Part shown: positions 24,556-36,843 of the stretch, in pieces
How positions within the stretch are numbered: position 1 is the first letter of the stretch
How the letters are laid out: every line of letters starts with the position of its first letter
Assembly: GCA_018873245.2 (NCBI GenBank)
Contig: JAEMBT020000009.1
Location: forward strand, 15,991,794-16,055,793
Direction: 5' to 3'
DNA from: Archegozetes longisetosus
Taxonomy: Eukaryota; Arthropoda; Arachnida; Sarcoptiformes; Trhypochthoniidae
DNA: 64,000 nt
Program-made: the position numbers and the translations under genes
The notes under the pieces: model-generated
The model's input: only the letters and a program-made list of their open reading frames with translations
Database searches by the model: none
What the model was told of the DNA's origin: nothing

Positions 24556-27500
24556 ATGTCGATCGATTCAGTAGATGCAAAGCATTCGCCACAAATATTC
24601 CGGTTGAGGACACAATCGACCGTTGATGATGGACCTATTCTACTATCAAGAGAGGGAAACATCCCGACAGGAGGCGTACAGAAGGGCAAAGTTATCGGAG
24701 TCTTCACTAGCGGTGGAGATTCTCAGGGTTTGTACGAGTTCTACTTTGATTGTTAATACTTCTTATCAATAATGTATTATCTCAATGAAGGCATGAATGC
24801 AGCTGTTCGGGCAGTGGTCAGAATGGGTTTGTATTTAGGATGTCGGGTATTCTTCATCAAAGAAGGCTATCAGGGAATGGTTGACGGCGGAGATCATATC
24901 ATAGAGGCCTCGTGGGTCTCAGTTTCGGGGATTATTCATAAAGTATACCATTAAATATTGTCGAATCTATGTATTGGATTACATTGAATTCTTGTATTCT
25001 GCCAAAAGGGCGGAACAGTTATCGGCAGTGCCCGATGTGCTGAATTTCGCGAACGTCCCGGTCGTTTGAGGGCTGCACTCAATTTAATTCAATACGAAAT
25101 AACCAATTTAGTTGTCATTGGAGGTGATGGTAGTCTTACTGGTGCTAATTTGTTCCGTCAAGAGTGGTCTTCACTTTTAGATGAATTATTACAAACTGGT
25201 TCGTATTCTTCTGTCACCTCTCAAGTTGTGGAAACTTCTTGTATTCAGTCTTTAATTTAATTGTAGGTCAAATTACTGCTGAGAAAAAGGAAAAGTGTAG
25301 TCATTTGCATATCGTAGGAATGGTTGGATCTATTGATAATGATTTTTGTGGTACGGACATGACTATCGGCACCGATTCTGCACTTCATCGGATAATTGAA
25401 GCAATCGATGCTATCGTTACCACTGCTTCCAGGTTTGGCTCAATTGGACAGACTTTGGCTATCATTGAGAAATTATTTAAAACAATTGAATATTTTTTAT
25501 ACTAATAGCCATCAAAGAACATTTATTCTTGAAGTGATGGGTAGACATTGCGGTTATTTAGCATTAGTTGCGGCGCTTGCGAGTGAAGCAGATTTTGTAT
25601 TTATACCCGAATGGCCACCGGAGAAAGAATGGCCTCAAAGACTTTGCAAAAAATTAGAACAAGTATGTGTTGGGTTGTTATTTGATGGAAATCTTGTTTG
25701 ATATTTAACCTTAACATCAGGAAAGACGAATGGGTCAAAGACTAAACATCATAATAGTAGCTGAAGGTGCGATTGACCGCGAAGGACATCCTATAACTGC
25801 GGAAACAATTAAAAACTTGGTTGTTGAGAGCACAGGTCAAGACACACGCATCACAGTTTTGGGTCATGTCCAAAGAGGCGGAAGTCCCAGCGCTTTCGAC
25901 CGGGTTTTGGGTTGTCGTATGGGTGCAGAAGCCGTGTTGGCCCTTTTGGAAGCAATGCCAGAATCTGAAGCTTGTGTCGTCTCATTGGATGGCAATCAAG
26001 CCGTTAGAGTTCCTCTCATGCAATGCGTCGAAAAAGTATATCAATTTCCAAACTCCTAATGATTTCATGATAAACTTATTCTTACTATAATTTAGACCAA
26101 ATCCGTTGCAACTGCCATGAAAGATAAGAAATGGGAGGAAGCGGTCAAACTTAGAGGAAGGAGTTTCGAAAGAAATTTAGAAACTTATAAAATGTTGACA
26201 AGAATAAGACCACCGAAATCTGTTAGTGATGAGTCTATTAGCGGTTATCGACTAGCAGTCATGCATTCTGGAGCACCCTGTTGTGGCATGAATGCAGCCG
26301 TCCGTTCCTTCGTCAGAAACATTATCTACAGAGGAGACACTGTCCTCGGTATCCATGAAGGCTTTGATGGACTCATCGCTGGTGATATTAGACCTATCGG
26401 TTGGACTGAAGTCAGCGGCTGGGTCGGGCAAGGCGGCGCTTTCCTCGGAACCAGGAGGACATTACCTGGAAATGATATTCCGAAGATTGTTGAGAAACTT
26501 AAGGAATTCAAAATTCAGGCTCTCTTAGTGATCGGAGGGTTCGAAGCATATCACTCAGTCTTACAACTGGCTGAAGCACGCGATAAGTTCGAAGAATTGC
26601 GAATTCCCATGTGTGTGATTCCGGCAACAATTAGCAATAATATTCCCGGTACTGACTTCTCGTTAGGAGCAGACACTGCTCTCAATGAAATCACTGAAAT
26701 CTGCGATAGGATCAGGCAATCAGCTCAAGGTCTGAATTTGAACTCTGTACTTAATTGGAAATTTTAAACATTTAATTTGAAATCGATAGGTACTAAACGT
26801 AGAGTTTTTGTTGTCGAGACAATGGGTGGCTATTGTGGTTATTTGGCAACTCTAGCGGGTCTGGCAGGAGGTGCGGATGCGGCCTATATTTACGAAGAGC
26901 CCTTTTCTATAAAGGATTTGATGGGAGATGTTTTTCATATGCATTCAAAAATGGCAGAAGGCGTTCAGAGAGGTTTAATTCTCAGGTAACCTCATTTTGT
27001 GGTTGAGTTTTGGGATAATTGATAATATAAATGAGTTTTTTCGAGAAAAGTTCGCTTCAAAAATGTTTGAAATATTTCAATAGACTTGTTAAGTAAGTTA
27101 TTAGAAATCGCTATAAATTCACTGATCATAGACTGAACTGAAACTTTCGAAGCTTTAGCATAAAAACACTTAATTATGAACTTGAGGTGAAATTATTCAT
27201 ATAAATATTAGAAAAAAAGATTTAAAGACATGGATCAAAACATGATAAAGAAAAACGAAGTAAAATGAAATGTTTGTAGAAGTATGAAAACTGAATGAAA
27301 TTTGATTTTGAAGGCTATTTAAACAAATGTTTGATAACTTTATGCAGCTTTTCTACAAAGTTTGATAAGTAAATTAAAATAAACTCTTATCATTTGAAAA
27401 TATATTTAATAGCAAAATCAATTTTTTCTTTTTAAAGCGGTCAAGTGTTTTATAAAATCTGTTTGACGTCTTCAAATACCTCATTCATGTAGTTTTAGTT

Positions 27501-28741
27501 TTGTTTAGTCTTCAATTCTCTAATCTTAGACCTGATCCCAAATGATTTTTAATATAATCATATCTAAACTCAATGTAAACAGTGACAATCTATTGATATG
27601 AGAGGTTATGGTTCTAAAGTTTAGATTAGATTTCAACCTAAGATTTTTGTTCTAAAGTTCACTTATGGGTTTGTCTTCGTCTTAGAATATTTGAAAATAA
27701 ATCAAACATTTTCTTCAATCAATTCTCGAAATTTTTAGTTTTATATGAGGAAAACATAAATATATATTGGATTGAATTGATAGGAACGAAAATGCAAATG
27801 CAAACTACACAACAGACTTCGTCTACCGGCTATACTCAGAAGAAGGAAAAGACATATTCTCGACTCGTCACAACATATTGGGTCATATGCAACAGGGAGG
27901 GTCTCCCTCACCGTTTGATCGCAATTTTGGCACAAAAATGGCAGCTAAAGCAGCCGATTGGCTGTTGTCACAACTGAAATTGCACACTCAGCCCGACTGT
28001 TCAGTTGTCTGTTCGACACCCGATACAGCTGTTCTTCTCGGACTGGTCAGAAGGCAGTATCGCTTCACTCCTGTTCAGACTTTGAAACTAGAGACAGATT
28101 TCAAGTAAGTTAACGAATCACTGACAAACAATATCACATCTATCTAAATGTTGATCACTCTATGATTGAACGGATTTTTATGAAAACTAGTTCTCTTTCG
28201 ATTGGACAAATCTGAGGCTTGATTCCTTCCTCTGTCTTTGCTATTACGTTTCAGTTCGGCACTGTTATGATTGTGTTTTATTTTGGTTTGTTTTATGCCC
28301 TATTCAGATACCGTATTCCGCGCAAAGAGTGGTGGCTTCGATTAAGACCATTGTTGCGAGCACTCGCAACCCCTGTTAACTATTATGGTGGCTCTGAACC
28401 AACTGTTTATGAGTTTAAAAAACTATTGGATGCTTAGACCCATATCTTGGACTTTATTTTTTAAGCACTTATAGTTTAGTCCTAGTATTCAAACTTATTC
28501 TTGTGATTGTCTTAAGCTATTCCTTAATCACAGCTATTATCTAAGCCTAATTATCTAACATTTTTGATTAGAATTATAGTTGATTCTATGCATGCGATAA
28601 CATATTTTCACTTTTAGACATCGAATACCGAAAAGGCAGTGGTATTTGAAACTGAGGCCATTACTGCGAATACTAGCCAAACATGACTCAGCCTATGAAC
28701 AGGAAGCACAAGAAGAATTCACTGAAAGTGACGACGAGTAA
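24556..28741 (+). CDS. Pfk: ATP-dependent 6-phosphofructokinase, eukaryotic double-domain type
   Basis: Glycolytic enzyme converting fructose 6-phosphate and ATP to fructose 1,6-bisphosphate in the cytosol. Exons: 24556-24727, 24791-24942, 25009-25198, 25267-25432, 25509-25662, 25721-26035, 26096-26729, 26790-26985, 27784-28104, then either 28308-28437 or 28618-28741. Sums give 809 or 807 residues, the normal animal size. The N-terminal half has the ATP loop [22 protein letters not shown], catalytic [11 protein letters not shown] and [11 protein letters not shown]. The C-terminal half has the duplicated fold with [34 protein letters not shown] and [11 protein letters not shown]. Animal enzymes keep catalysis in the N half and allosteric sites in the C half. 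The start is the ATG after TTGGTCAAA; the N-tail before the first fold is short. AATAAA signals occur near 29107 and 29146. Confidence 0.96.
28308..28437 (+). other. Alternative terminal coding exon A of phosphofructokinase
   Basis: Follows acceptor TATTCAG, joins in phase to the donor at 28104 and encodes [20 protein letters not shown] then a tail ending EFKKLLDA and TAG. It is homologous to exon B (28618-28741), so only one of the two can be used per mRNA. No AATAAA is visible between it and exon B, so transcripts with A probably run on through B as 3' UTR. Confidence 0.85.
28618..28741 (+). other. Alternative terminal coding exon B of phosphofructokinase
   Basis: Follows acceptor CTTTTAG in the same phase and encodes [20 protein letters not shown] then an acidic tail ending EFTESDDE and TAA. 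The core resembles the HRIPKEQWWLKLRP region at the end of vertebrate phosphofructokinases, so B may be the ancestral exon. Confidence 0.85.
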
Positions 28742-29925
28742 TGACTACATTAGATGAAATGTTGCTTATGTTTTATTGTGGTAGTTGTCGTACTTAAGAT
28801 TGAGATTGATTTTATCTTTGAGTTTATTGTTTAGTTAATTTACTTTTATTTCGATCTAGTCTTTAAGCTTTCTGATGTATTTTAAGTAATCAATTCCTTA
28901 TTATTGCATTATTAACTCATCTCAAAGAGTTGAGTTTTAATGTAATTAATATTCAATAATAGACAAATTTAGTGCAATAATCACTACAGATTGATAGGGA
29001 AAACCAAATGCTTTTGAGCCTCTACTTCTCAGATGAGTTCTGTTCAAATAGACTGAAAATTGTTCTAATGATACATCAATTTGAAACTATCCTAAAGTTT
29101 GCTTATAATAAAGTTTATTTGTGTCATGAGTATTGAGAGTTTTACTGAATAAATATTAATTGATGAACAAATCTATTTATTTTTAATTGAATGTATTGAA
29201 TTTTGAATAAATTCTATTTAATTGAATCAAATTAAGTTTAATTAATTGGAGTTTCTATAAGTTTTCAATGATATGTAACTTGATTGAGATGTCGTAAAGT
29301 ACAGGGACAGGAAGAGATACCTGAAAATCAGATGAGAAGGATCCACTTTCGGACATCCTAATCAATGATCATTAGTAGGATCAGTTCTAGAAAAGATTGT
29401 TTTATTTTCTGTTAAACTAAGAATGGAGGAAGAGTCAAATTTCTAAGTCTTTATCTAAGAATATTCTGTGAATTGAGAGTATTAGCATAATTTGTTCTAA
29501 TTGCTATGCTTCGCGATGAAACAGTCTTCAAAGTTCTAAAGAGGGTCAAAGGGGTCAAAGGGGGTTAAAGGGATCAAAGGGTTAAAGGGATCAAAGGGTC
29601 AAAAGGATAGGACAGCGAAAGGGTAATTATTGCTCAAAGTTATCATTTGTAATCGCCTAATAACAAGTTCTGTCAAAACTTTGATTAAATAACTGAAATA
29701 TTGACACGTTATTGATGAACAGCCAATGAGAGACTTGAGTTGAGCACAATTACAACTAAAATAATTAGATGTCGCTAATAGTGATGTGATGTATAGTTTG
29801 AACTACAAAAACGATCCCTAATATACAACGTTTGAAATTGTCTTTTGTTTACAATCAGTTCAATAGAAGAGAGAATTGAGAGAGAATTGAAAGACAAATG
29901 AATATAAAAATGAAATCCTATTAAA
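28742..29925 (+). other. Intergenic region between phosphofructokinase and SAP30
   Basis: 3' UTR of phosphofructokinase (AATAAA near 29107 and 29146) followed by the upstream region of SAP30. A GGGTCAAAG-type tandem repeat occupies 29541-29607. Nothing else recognised. Confidence 0.55.
29541..29607. repeat. Short tandem repeat, GGGTCAAAG type
   Basis: Seven or so 8-11 bp units (GGGTCAAAG, GGGGTTAAAG, GGATCAAAG) upstream of SAP30. Similar in sequence to the AAAGGTCAATC array at 60989-61142. Confidence 0.75.
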
Positions 29926-31161
29926 ATGAGTCAATTGTCGACTAGTTGTTCACCAATAACTTCAATTTCAACGATTGCAATGGCAATTAATACAAACCAA
30001 TCCAATATCAACCAAAACAACTCTAATCAACTGAACCACAACTTGAGTAACAATACAAGTAATCAATCGATTTGTTGTTTGATAGAAGACGGACAGCGAT
30101 GTCAACGAATTGCAGGAAATGCCTCGTATTCCAAACGAATCGAAAAACAAGTCACCCAAAGAAAGCTCAGACTCACTGTAGATCAGAGATCAGCTCAAAC
30201 TTACATTTGTGAACATCACAAACAGATGATTCAATCCATTCGCACCAGTGCTAAACGCAAACGTAAAGACAGTGAAGATGATAATAGTAATGATCTCGAT
30301 ACTGATTCTCAAGATGTCGATCTTTTGGCTCTTCAGGTCAACACTTTGAGGAGATATAAAAGACATTATAGGATTCAAACTAGACCTGGTCTTAATAAAT
30401 CACAACTTGCTGAAGTATTTCTATATTTGTTTTAGATTTTTAGCTTATGTTTGAGATGATTGAAAGCAGGTCTCAAGTTGTTTATATAAGTTATAATTTA
30501 TTGCTCTGAGTTGTCCGCAATCGGGTTTACAAAATGTTTTATTGCTCTGACTTGTCCGCAATCGGGTTTACAAAATGTCATATTATATGCAAATCAAAAT
30601 TTGAATACTTCACTGCCAATAACTCATCGCTCATTAGTAACAAATTATAGCAGATATACACAACTCGAGACATGCTTGAAAAGACTTATAAGGAATGGAA
30701 TGAATTGATGAAAATATTCCTCTGCTTATTGAGCTGATGCTTCAGCAATCAGTTGGAAATCATATTAGAGCCAAAACTTGACTATATTATGATTTCGACA
30801 CATAATATTTAAGTTGAACTGATTTTCAAAGGCAGCTAAAATCGTATTATTAGATTAAATATATTGAGAATAGGTTTTGAGTATTGATTGAATATTTGAT
30901 TGAATTATTTGAATATTTGATTGAATTATTTGAATATTTGATTGAATTATTTGAATATTTGATTGAATTACTTGAATTACTTTATTGAAACTATTGACTA
31001 AATAATTAAAAAATGTTTAATTATAACAGACTCTTATGCGACACTTCAAATCGATACCAATCTACGAAAAAGAAGCGATAACATACTTCATATACATGGT
31101 CAAATGTAATAAAAACAAATTGGATCATATAACAAAAGGGGCTGCTCTTCCCATCGATTAA
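29926..31161 (+). CDS. SAP30: SAP30/SAP30-like subunit of the Sin3-histone deacetylase complex
   Basis: Two exons, 29926-30414 and 31030-31161 (621 nt, 206 residues), joined in phase 0. A nuclear co-repressor subunit that links Sin3 to DNA or other factors. The N-terminal 45 residues are Asn/Ser-rich and lineage-specific. The zinc-finger region follows: [21 protein letters not shown] and TYICEHHK supply the Cys-Cys-Cys-His ligands (Cys50 or 51, Cys59, Cys95, His98). A basic KRKRK stretch at about 110-114 fits the nuclear/nucleolar signal. The Sin3-interaction region begins [20 protein letters not shown] and continues in exon 2 with RHFKSIP and YFIYMVK. Length is near the 183-220 of vertebrate homologues. 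Confidence 0.95.
30498..30579. repeat. 41-bp tandem duplication in SAP30 intron
   Basis: Two almost identical 41-bp copies containing TTGTCCGCAATCGGGTTTAC, a GC-richer word than its surroundings. Non-coding. Confidence 0.85.
30889..30972. repeat. 21-bp tandem repeat, four copies, in SAP30 intron
   Basis: Near-perfect copies of TGAATATTTGATTGAATTAT(T) about 60 bp before the exon 2 acceptor. Confidence 0.85.
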
Positions 31162-34112
31162 TCATTATCATTAGTTACCATTTCTAGACTCGGACTTGAG
31201 TTGACTTTTATGTCAATTTCAATCACTTTTATGCTGACAATTTTTAATTCAATTTTGATTCTTTTAATTTAATTATTCCGAAATGTTATACATTTTGAGT
31301 TTAATTGAATTGTAAAAATTGGTATTATATGAAATAGTAAAATAGGATCTAATAATTCAAAATGATTTGCTTTTCAATTTCTATATCTATGCTGAAGAAA
31401 ACTCAATTCATTAATGTGTACTTTTACGAAAGTTTATCCATAATTCAAATTCAAATTTTCTATAAAATGTTTAACAGCGATTCGAAAAAAATTCATTTTT
31501 TAATTTGTTTTAATATAAATACAATTAAAAGAAACAAAAATGAGCATTTATTTTAATTTATAAAGCACCAATATATGAATAACTAAGGGAAAAAAGTTGA
31601 CAAAACTTTCAAATATGATAGTATTATATTTGACGAGCAAAAGTTGTGTATGACTTGAGGTAATCAGCTGTTTAGCCTTAAGATTTCAACTCTAAAAAGT
31701 AAACATTTTCCGGTGTTTCGTTGTAGTTTCTTTAGATTGTACCTCAATATTGATAACTAATAAACAAAGTAAGAGAGGAGTAATTATATATTAACATAGC
31801 CCAGTCTATTATTTAAACAAATGTTAAGATGTCTACTTGAGCGCAAACTCTGTTACTATATACCTAAGGGTTAGTCGAATAATTATGCACATACTTGTCA
31901 ACATATCTTTGATTAGCATTTAATCAAAGGTGTTATTTACAAAAAAGTGAAAACAGTTGTTCGATCTAAAAGATAAAGCTATAAACTAAGAATTTAGTAT
32001 CAAATTTGCAAAACTTGTTTAGGTACTGATAGGTACTAATATAGGTACTGATAGATACTGACATAGGTACTGATTTGGTATTAGGCGCTCACACTTTAAT
32101 AAATCAAAACAATTACTATCTTAATACAACAAAAGCCAACAAACAATATTCAGGTTACATTAACATGAATTACTCCCGAAAATTGATTATGAAAACCGGA
32201 GATTACTTTGAAAAGCCTAAAGTAACTAAAAGCATGAAGAAAAGTGTGAGAAAAAAGTATTAAGGCAACTGTCGTAAACTAATTTGTATGACTTATTCTC
32301 TACTTGAGTGTCAATTAGTCTTTTTATATTATCTGATGAAACCTTAGCCAACCTTTTATAATACAAACTCATGTTAAGTATTTAATGTCTTTTTGTATGC
32401 TTTTGAGGAGTTTAGATAACGAAAGGCTTATAAAAAATTGAATTTTTTTAAATGCTGAGCAATCGATGCAGTCATTAGCTCGTTTACTATCAAAATTCCC
32501 ATCAAAAGCTTATCACCAAATATATCAAAGTTTATATGTAAGATATCACAAGATAAGAGCCTCTAATCTCACAAATGTAATGGGCAATAAATTTTGTCTT
32601 TAAGGTATTCAATAAGATTTAAGCCCTTTTGATGCATAAACTTACTCAGAGCGTACGGAAGACAATAAGATATCATTTGCAACTATCAAATTACTAACTC
32701 ATTATAATGAATAGGTTAATCACCACTAAAGATAAGAGAATTAAAACTAAATTGATTGGGTTACTATAAATATTGTTAACCTATTCATTGTAATGAGTTA
32801 GTAATTTGATAGTTGCAACTAATATCTTATTGTCTTCTGTGCGCTGTGAGTAGTTTATACATGAAAAGGGCTTAAATCTTATTGAATATTTATATGTAAC
32901 TCAATCAATTAAGTTTTAATTCTCTTATCTTTAGCGGTGAGAAACCACTTGCAAACGATTTCAGAATATATTAAAACTGAATTGAAGTGATATATAGAGA
33001 TAATTATAAATTATAATTAGCATTCACAAACGTGTTTCGCATAATATAACCGCACTCTGACCTAAACCTAATTTAAAACAATTTAATTACTTTAAGAAAA
33101 CGTTTTAAGTATTTTTCTTAATTCTTGTGTGTTGACTAATGGATTACTAGTTGAATATTGAGCTAAAGTTTACTTTTCAATCAGTCATAAATCATAAAAT
33201 CTGAATGTGAGTGACATTTTGATTAACAGTCTGTTGAATGTATGCTTGAAAGTGAATCAAGGTGAAATCTTTCATGTCTATCGATTTGATCAGCTCTTTG
33301 AATGAATCTTGCGATAAAAATAAATTAATAAAATCGTTTGGACTGCCCGTAAATTAATAAAAATGTGGACAGCTTTGTCTTCAAAATTGAAAAGACTTTT
33401 AAAATGAACTGAAAGTCTTTACGGCTAGAACTTAATTAAACGTATTGAACGAATTGCACGCAATAAAATTTTCCCAAACATTTTTAGATACAATTTGCGT
33501 ATAGTAGAAAAGGTTAGCAAATCTGGTCATTAATCTAAATGTTCAAGCATTAGAGTTTGATTTTGAAAGATTAATAGATTTGGTAAAAGTAAATGAATAG
33601 ATTTTAAGGTTATCTAAAAAGGTGGTTTTAGAGAGAGAGAGAGAGAGAGAGAGAAGGGGAAAGGGGAGAGCAGCTGAGTTGCCAAAGAGCTATTTTAGTC
33701 AAACAGCTAATTCAGAAAGTTTAATATTTAGTTCAAAATAGGTCGCAAAATGTTTGTCAAAATAATTATAATATTCATAATTCATAAAAGCTGTGTTAGT
33801 TATCTTAACTTATGCAAAAATAGGTAACAATTCGCACCAATGAATTTTCTCATTACTCATTCAGAACCGAATCCTTTACACCTCTGTTTGCTTTAAGTAT
33901 TGACGAAATTAATTGCTTTCATAGCTACAACCAAATCAACACAAAAGCCTTTCATTCTATGTCACGTTTGTAATGCTTATGAATCTGAGTCTGGATCTTA
34001 GTGTGTTTTTGTGTCTGTAATGCCTATCGGTATAAGCTTTGATGTGTCTCTAATGCATATTCACATAACAGTTTTGATGTTTCTGTAATTATGTGCCACA
34101 ACCATTTGATTA
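31162..34112. other. Intergenic region between SAP30 and the ZIP-like gene
   Basis: AT-rich. Contains short GGTACTGATA repeats near 32022-32075, an unusual inverted-repeat block (32606-32942) and a GA microsatellite (about 33631-33653). A lysine-rich open frame at 32075-32263 has no ATG at its start and no recognisable relatives. Confidence 0.55.
32606..32942. repeat. Double inverted repeat (two interleaved hairpins)
   Basis: Segment A (32606-32720) recurs inverted at 32775-32890 with few mismatches (AATAAGATTTAAGCCCTTTT pairs with AAAAGGGCTTAAATCTTATT). The next segment B (about 32720-32765, containing CTAAAGATAAGAGAATTAAAAC) recurs inverted at about 32896-32942. The order A, B, inverted A, inverted B means two alternative long hairpins can form. 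Probably derived from a MITE. Confidence 0.8.
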
Positions 34113-35342
34113 ATGATGTCATTACTGATCCCTCAATCGGTAGCATTGATTTCATTAATCGTGATCACATTAATTGCATCACTTTTACCTTCATGTGTAC
34201 TTTTGATTTGGAGAAAACGCAAAAAACATCAGTTCTGCACAACTTTTCTTCTCCACAATATTCTTACAGAACTGATCCGATCTTTCGATTGCGGACTTCT
34301 TATGGCATCGCTGTTTCTTCATCTCATACCTCAAACGAGAAGAAGTTTTCAATTGTTTTTTCTTCAATTAAGTGCCACTAATATGAAAAGTTTAGTTATA
34401 TTTCCAAATGAATTCAGTGATAATCACGAATACCGCGGAATACCATTTGTTGAGCTTCTCATATGCTTATCGTTCTTCGGGATATACTTCTGCGAAGAGT
34501 GTATTCAATCGTTTCTAAGATATCGCAGGTATTACTGGTTTAGTAATGCAAACATAGTGTACAGCAATGGTATCTATGACTTCACTTCACTTAACTATCG
34601 ACTTAATAAAACCAGACATTACTTAATCAGCTGCAGTCGCAAAACTTCTGAAGCCACTGCTGTTTCTAACTCAATCAAATCTCCTCAAAGTCAAGATGAT
34701 GTCGTAGTTCAAAGTGAAGAACCCGAACAAAAGGATTCAATGGAAATATTGGACATGTCATACGAGCCTTCTCAACAAAACTCACTGCCGGTGTCTGTTG
34801 AGAGCGCAGCCTCATCACAGTTACCATCTTATTGGCAAAGTAGTGACCGACCAGATATTAATGTCTATTTACCACAACTGACTTTAGCCACTTCTACGCC
34901 TATACTATCAGTTCTCGAAGGCGTTATCATTGGATCGCAACAAACTTTTGACATGTTATGGATGATCTTTGCTGTGATTTTATTCCACAAAATAATTACA
35001 GTTTTTGTGGTCAGTTTGGAGATCTATGAGAAAACAAACTGTAAAATGATACCAACCAGTTGTGTCCTCTCATTCTGTTTGGTGCCGGGGATGGGTTTGC
35101 TGATAGTCATCGTCAATAATCTAATATTTGTTGAACCACTCAATCAATGTGTTTGTCAAATGATCTTTAGTGCTATATCTGCTGCCAGTTTACTGCATAT
35201 TATTTTCTTAAGCATCAGAAACAATTACATACAGTTTGTGGCACCGCTCAAGAATGGTATTATTCAACACTTCACTATGTATACCGGATTTATTGTCGTA
35301 TTGACCTCTACTGCTTTTATTAATACCAGAAATCTTGATTAA
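34113..35342 (+). CDS. ZIP (SLC39)-like divalent metal transporter, intronless
   Basis: 409-residue membrane protein resembling SLC39A1-3 zinc importers. TM1 (residues about 8-32, ending LIWRKRKK), TM2 containing FDCGLLMASLFLHLIP and TM3 containing PFVELLICLSFFGIYFCEE match the N-terminal ZIP fold. A long polar loop (about 155-255, Ser/Gln rich) separates them from the C-terminal helices, which include PILSVLEGVIIGSQ (TM4), ILFHKIITVFVVSLEIYEK (TM5), LVPGMGLLIVIVNN (TM6) and two more. In canonical ZIPs TM4 carries HSxxEG; here the His is Leu although Glu-Gly remains, and TM5 keeps its His (HK). The metal site may therefore be altered. ATGATG at 34113 is the start. A short overlapping upstream ATG frame begins at 34091. 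AATAAA follows near 35452. Confidence 0.82.
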   Translation: MMSLLIPQSVALISLIVITLIASLLPSCVLLIWRKRKKHQFCTTFLLHNILTELIRSFDCGLLMASLFLHLIPQTRRSFQLFFLQLSATNMKSLVIFPNEFSDNHEYRGIPFVELLICLSFFGIYFCEECIQSFLRYRRYYWFSNANIVYSNGIYDFTSLNYRLNKTRHYLISCSRKTSEATAVSNSIKSPQSQDDVVVQSEEPEQKDSMEILDMSYEPSQQNSLPVSVESAASSQLPSYWQSSDRPDINVYLPQLTLATSTPILSVLEGVIIGSQQTFDMLWMIFAVILFHKIITVFVVSLEIYEKTNCKMIPTSCVLSFCLVPGMGLLIVIVNNLIFVEPLNQCVCQMIFSAISAASLLHIIFLSIRNNYIQFVAPLKNGIIQHFTMYTGFIVVLTSTAFINTRNLD

Positions 35343-36810
35343 CTTTCCGAACTGTTCTTAACCACTTCCTATTCCTACAGATTTTGTGAACCAAATTTTT
35401 TTATCTGATGTATTGGAAAAGTAAAAAATATCTACTCATTGGCAAAACTGCAATAAAACCTCTGACTTAAAAACCTAGATTTTATAATTTTTAGTAACTT
35501 TCATCAAAGTTGAATTGACTTTAATTCGAGTCTATTTGAATATTGACTGATAAAGTGATAGAAGAAAATTTGATTATTTTTTTTAATCTACTCTAAATTG
35601 AATGTTGAATTATATCAAATCAAATGAACTGATCAATCAGTCAGATTTAAATAGATCCACTTAAGTGCGTATTTTTAATTTTCCAATAAGTCATATATTG
35701 TTTTAAATAGTTATCTAATTATTGACATACTAAATTTGAATTTTATTGAATGGTTTGTTATTTCTGAAATTAAAATCATTTAAAAGGCTATTAATAAGTG
35801 TAGTCAAAAAGTCGGTAATTAGAATATATGTGACATTAATCACTCAAAATTTGAAAGACTAGCTAATAATTAAATTATTAAGTAATTAATTATCGAAAAC
35901 GAGCATTTGAGAAACTAGAGAAAAGTATAGTTTCGTTGATCTCATAATACAAAAGGTTGACTGAGGATCGCAAAAGCCTCATTGAAATAGTGATTAACGA
36001 TATAGTTCTAAAGTGATTAACGATATAGTTCTAAAGTGATTTATCACTGTTTCTATCAATTGCTTATAATTACATATTTAACTATTATATGTAACTATTT
36101 AAACATTGATTTGCGACTAAAGCAATAGTTAGTGAAAAGTTCAAAACTTATTGAAGAACAGGAAAGCGTAGAGAAAATAAATTAGAGGTATGTTTATGAT
36201 CATCAAAGCGTGAATCAGTGATTTGCATAATCTTAAATTACTTTTAAACAATCATAAGCTTTTGAAACAGACTGCGAAAACATACAGTTAATTTTTATTC
36301 AAACAATTATTCAGTCAAACACTTTTTGAGAGAAATTATTTACTTTTAAGCTATTATTAGTCGATTGAATCTATAGTACGCCTCAGGCTATAGTACGAAT
36401 TGATAGCTAAAAATAGTAAACTTTTAAACACATTTAAGCCGAAATCTATTACAGTTATGCTTTAAATTTTTACCTCAATTCCCATAAAATTTTACTGAAG
36501 TTTCCGAACTGTCACAAATGACTCTTTTCAAACTAAAACTTATAATTATGTGTGAATCAGAACAAGTGGTCAATGTTTATGAACAGGTTCGGACAATTTT
36601 TGACTGAAATTCAAGTTTTTGAGACAGTCGCAAAGCGTAATTATAGACATAATTTTGCGACTAATTGCTTCAGGTGACCATTTCTCATAATTTAATCTAT
36701 ATTTTAAATTACTCTTACAGTTCATGTCATTGTGTGTGAAATCTATTACTTGTGTATAACTCTTTTGAAGTTCAACTTAAGAGACATTTAAAGATCATTG
36801 CCTTTATTAG

Positions 36811-36843
<33 letters not shown>

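Noticed and set aside
24513..24707. Minus-strand frame opposite the first phosphofructokinase exon
   Set aside because: Antisense shadow of a confirmed coding exon.
32075..32263. Lysine-rich frame of about 60 codons
   Set aside because: No ATG at its start, no relatives recognised and flanked by short tandem repeats.
34091..34381. 96-residue frame overlapping the ZIP-like gene start
   Set aside because: Out-of-frame shadow of the real gene; at most an upstream start codon.
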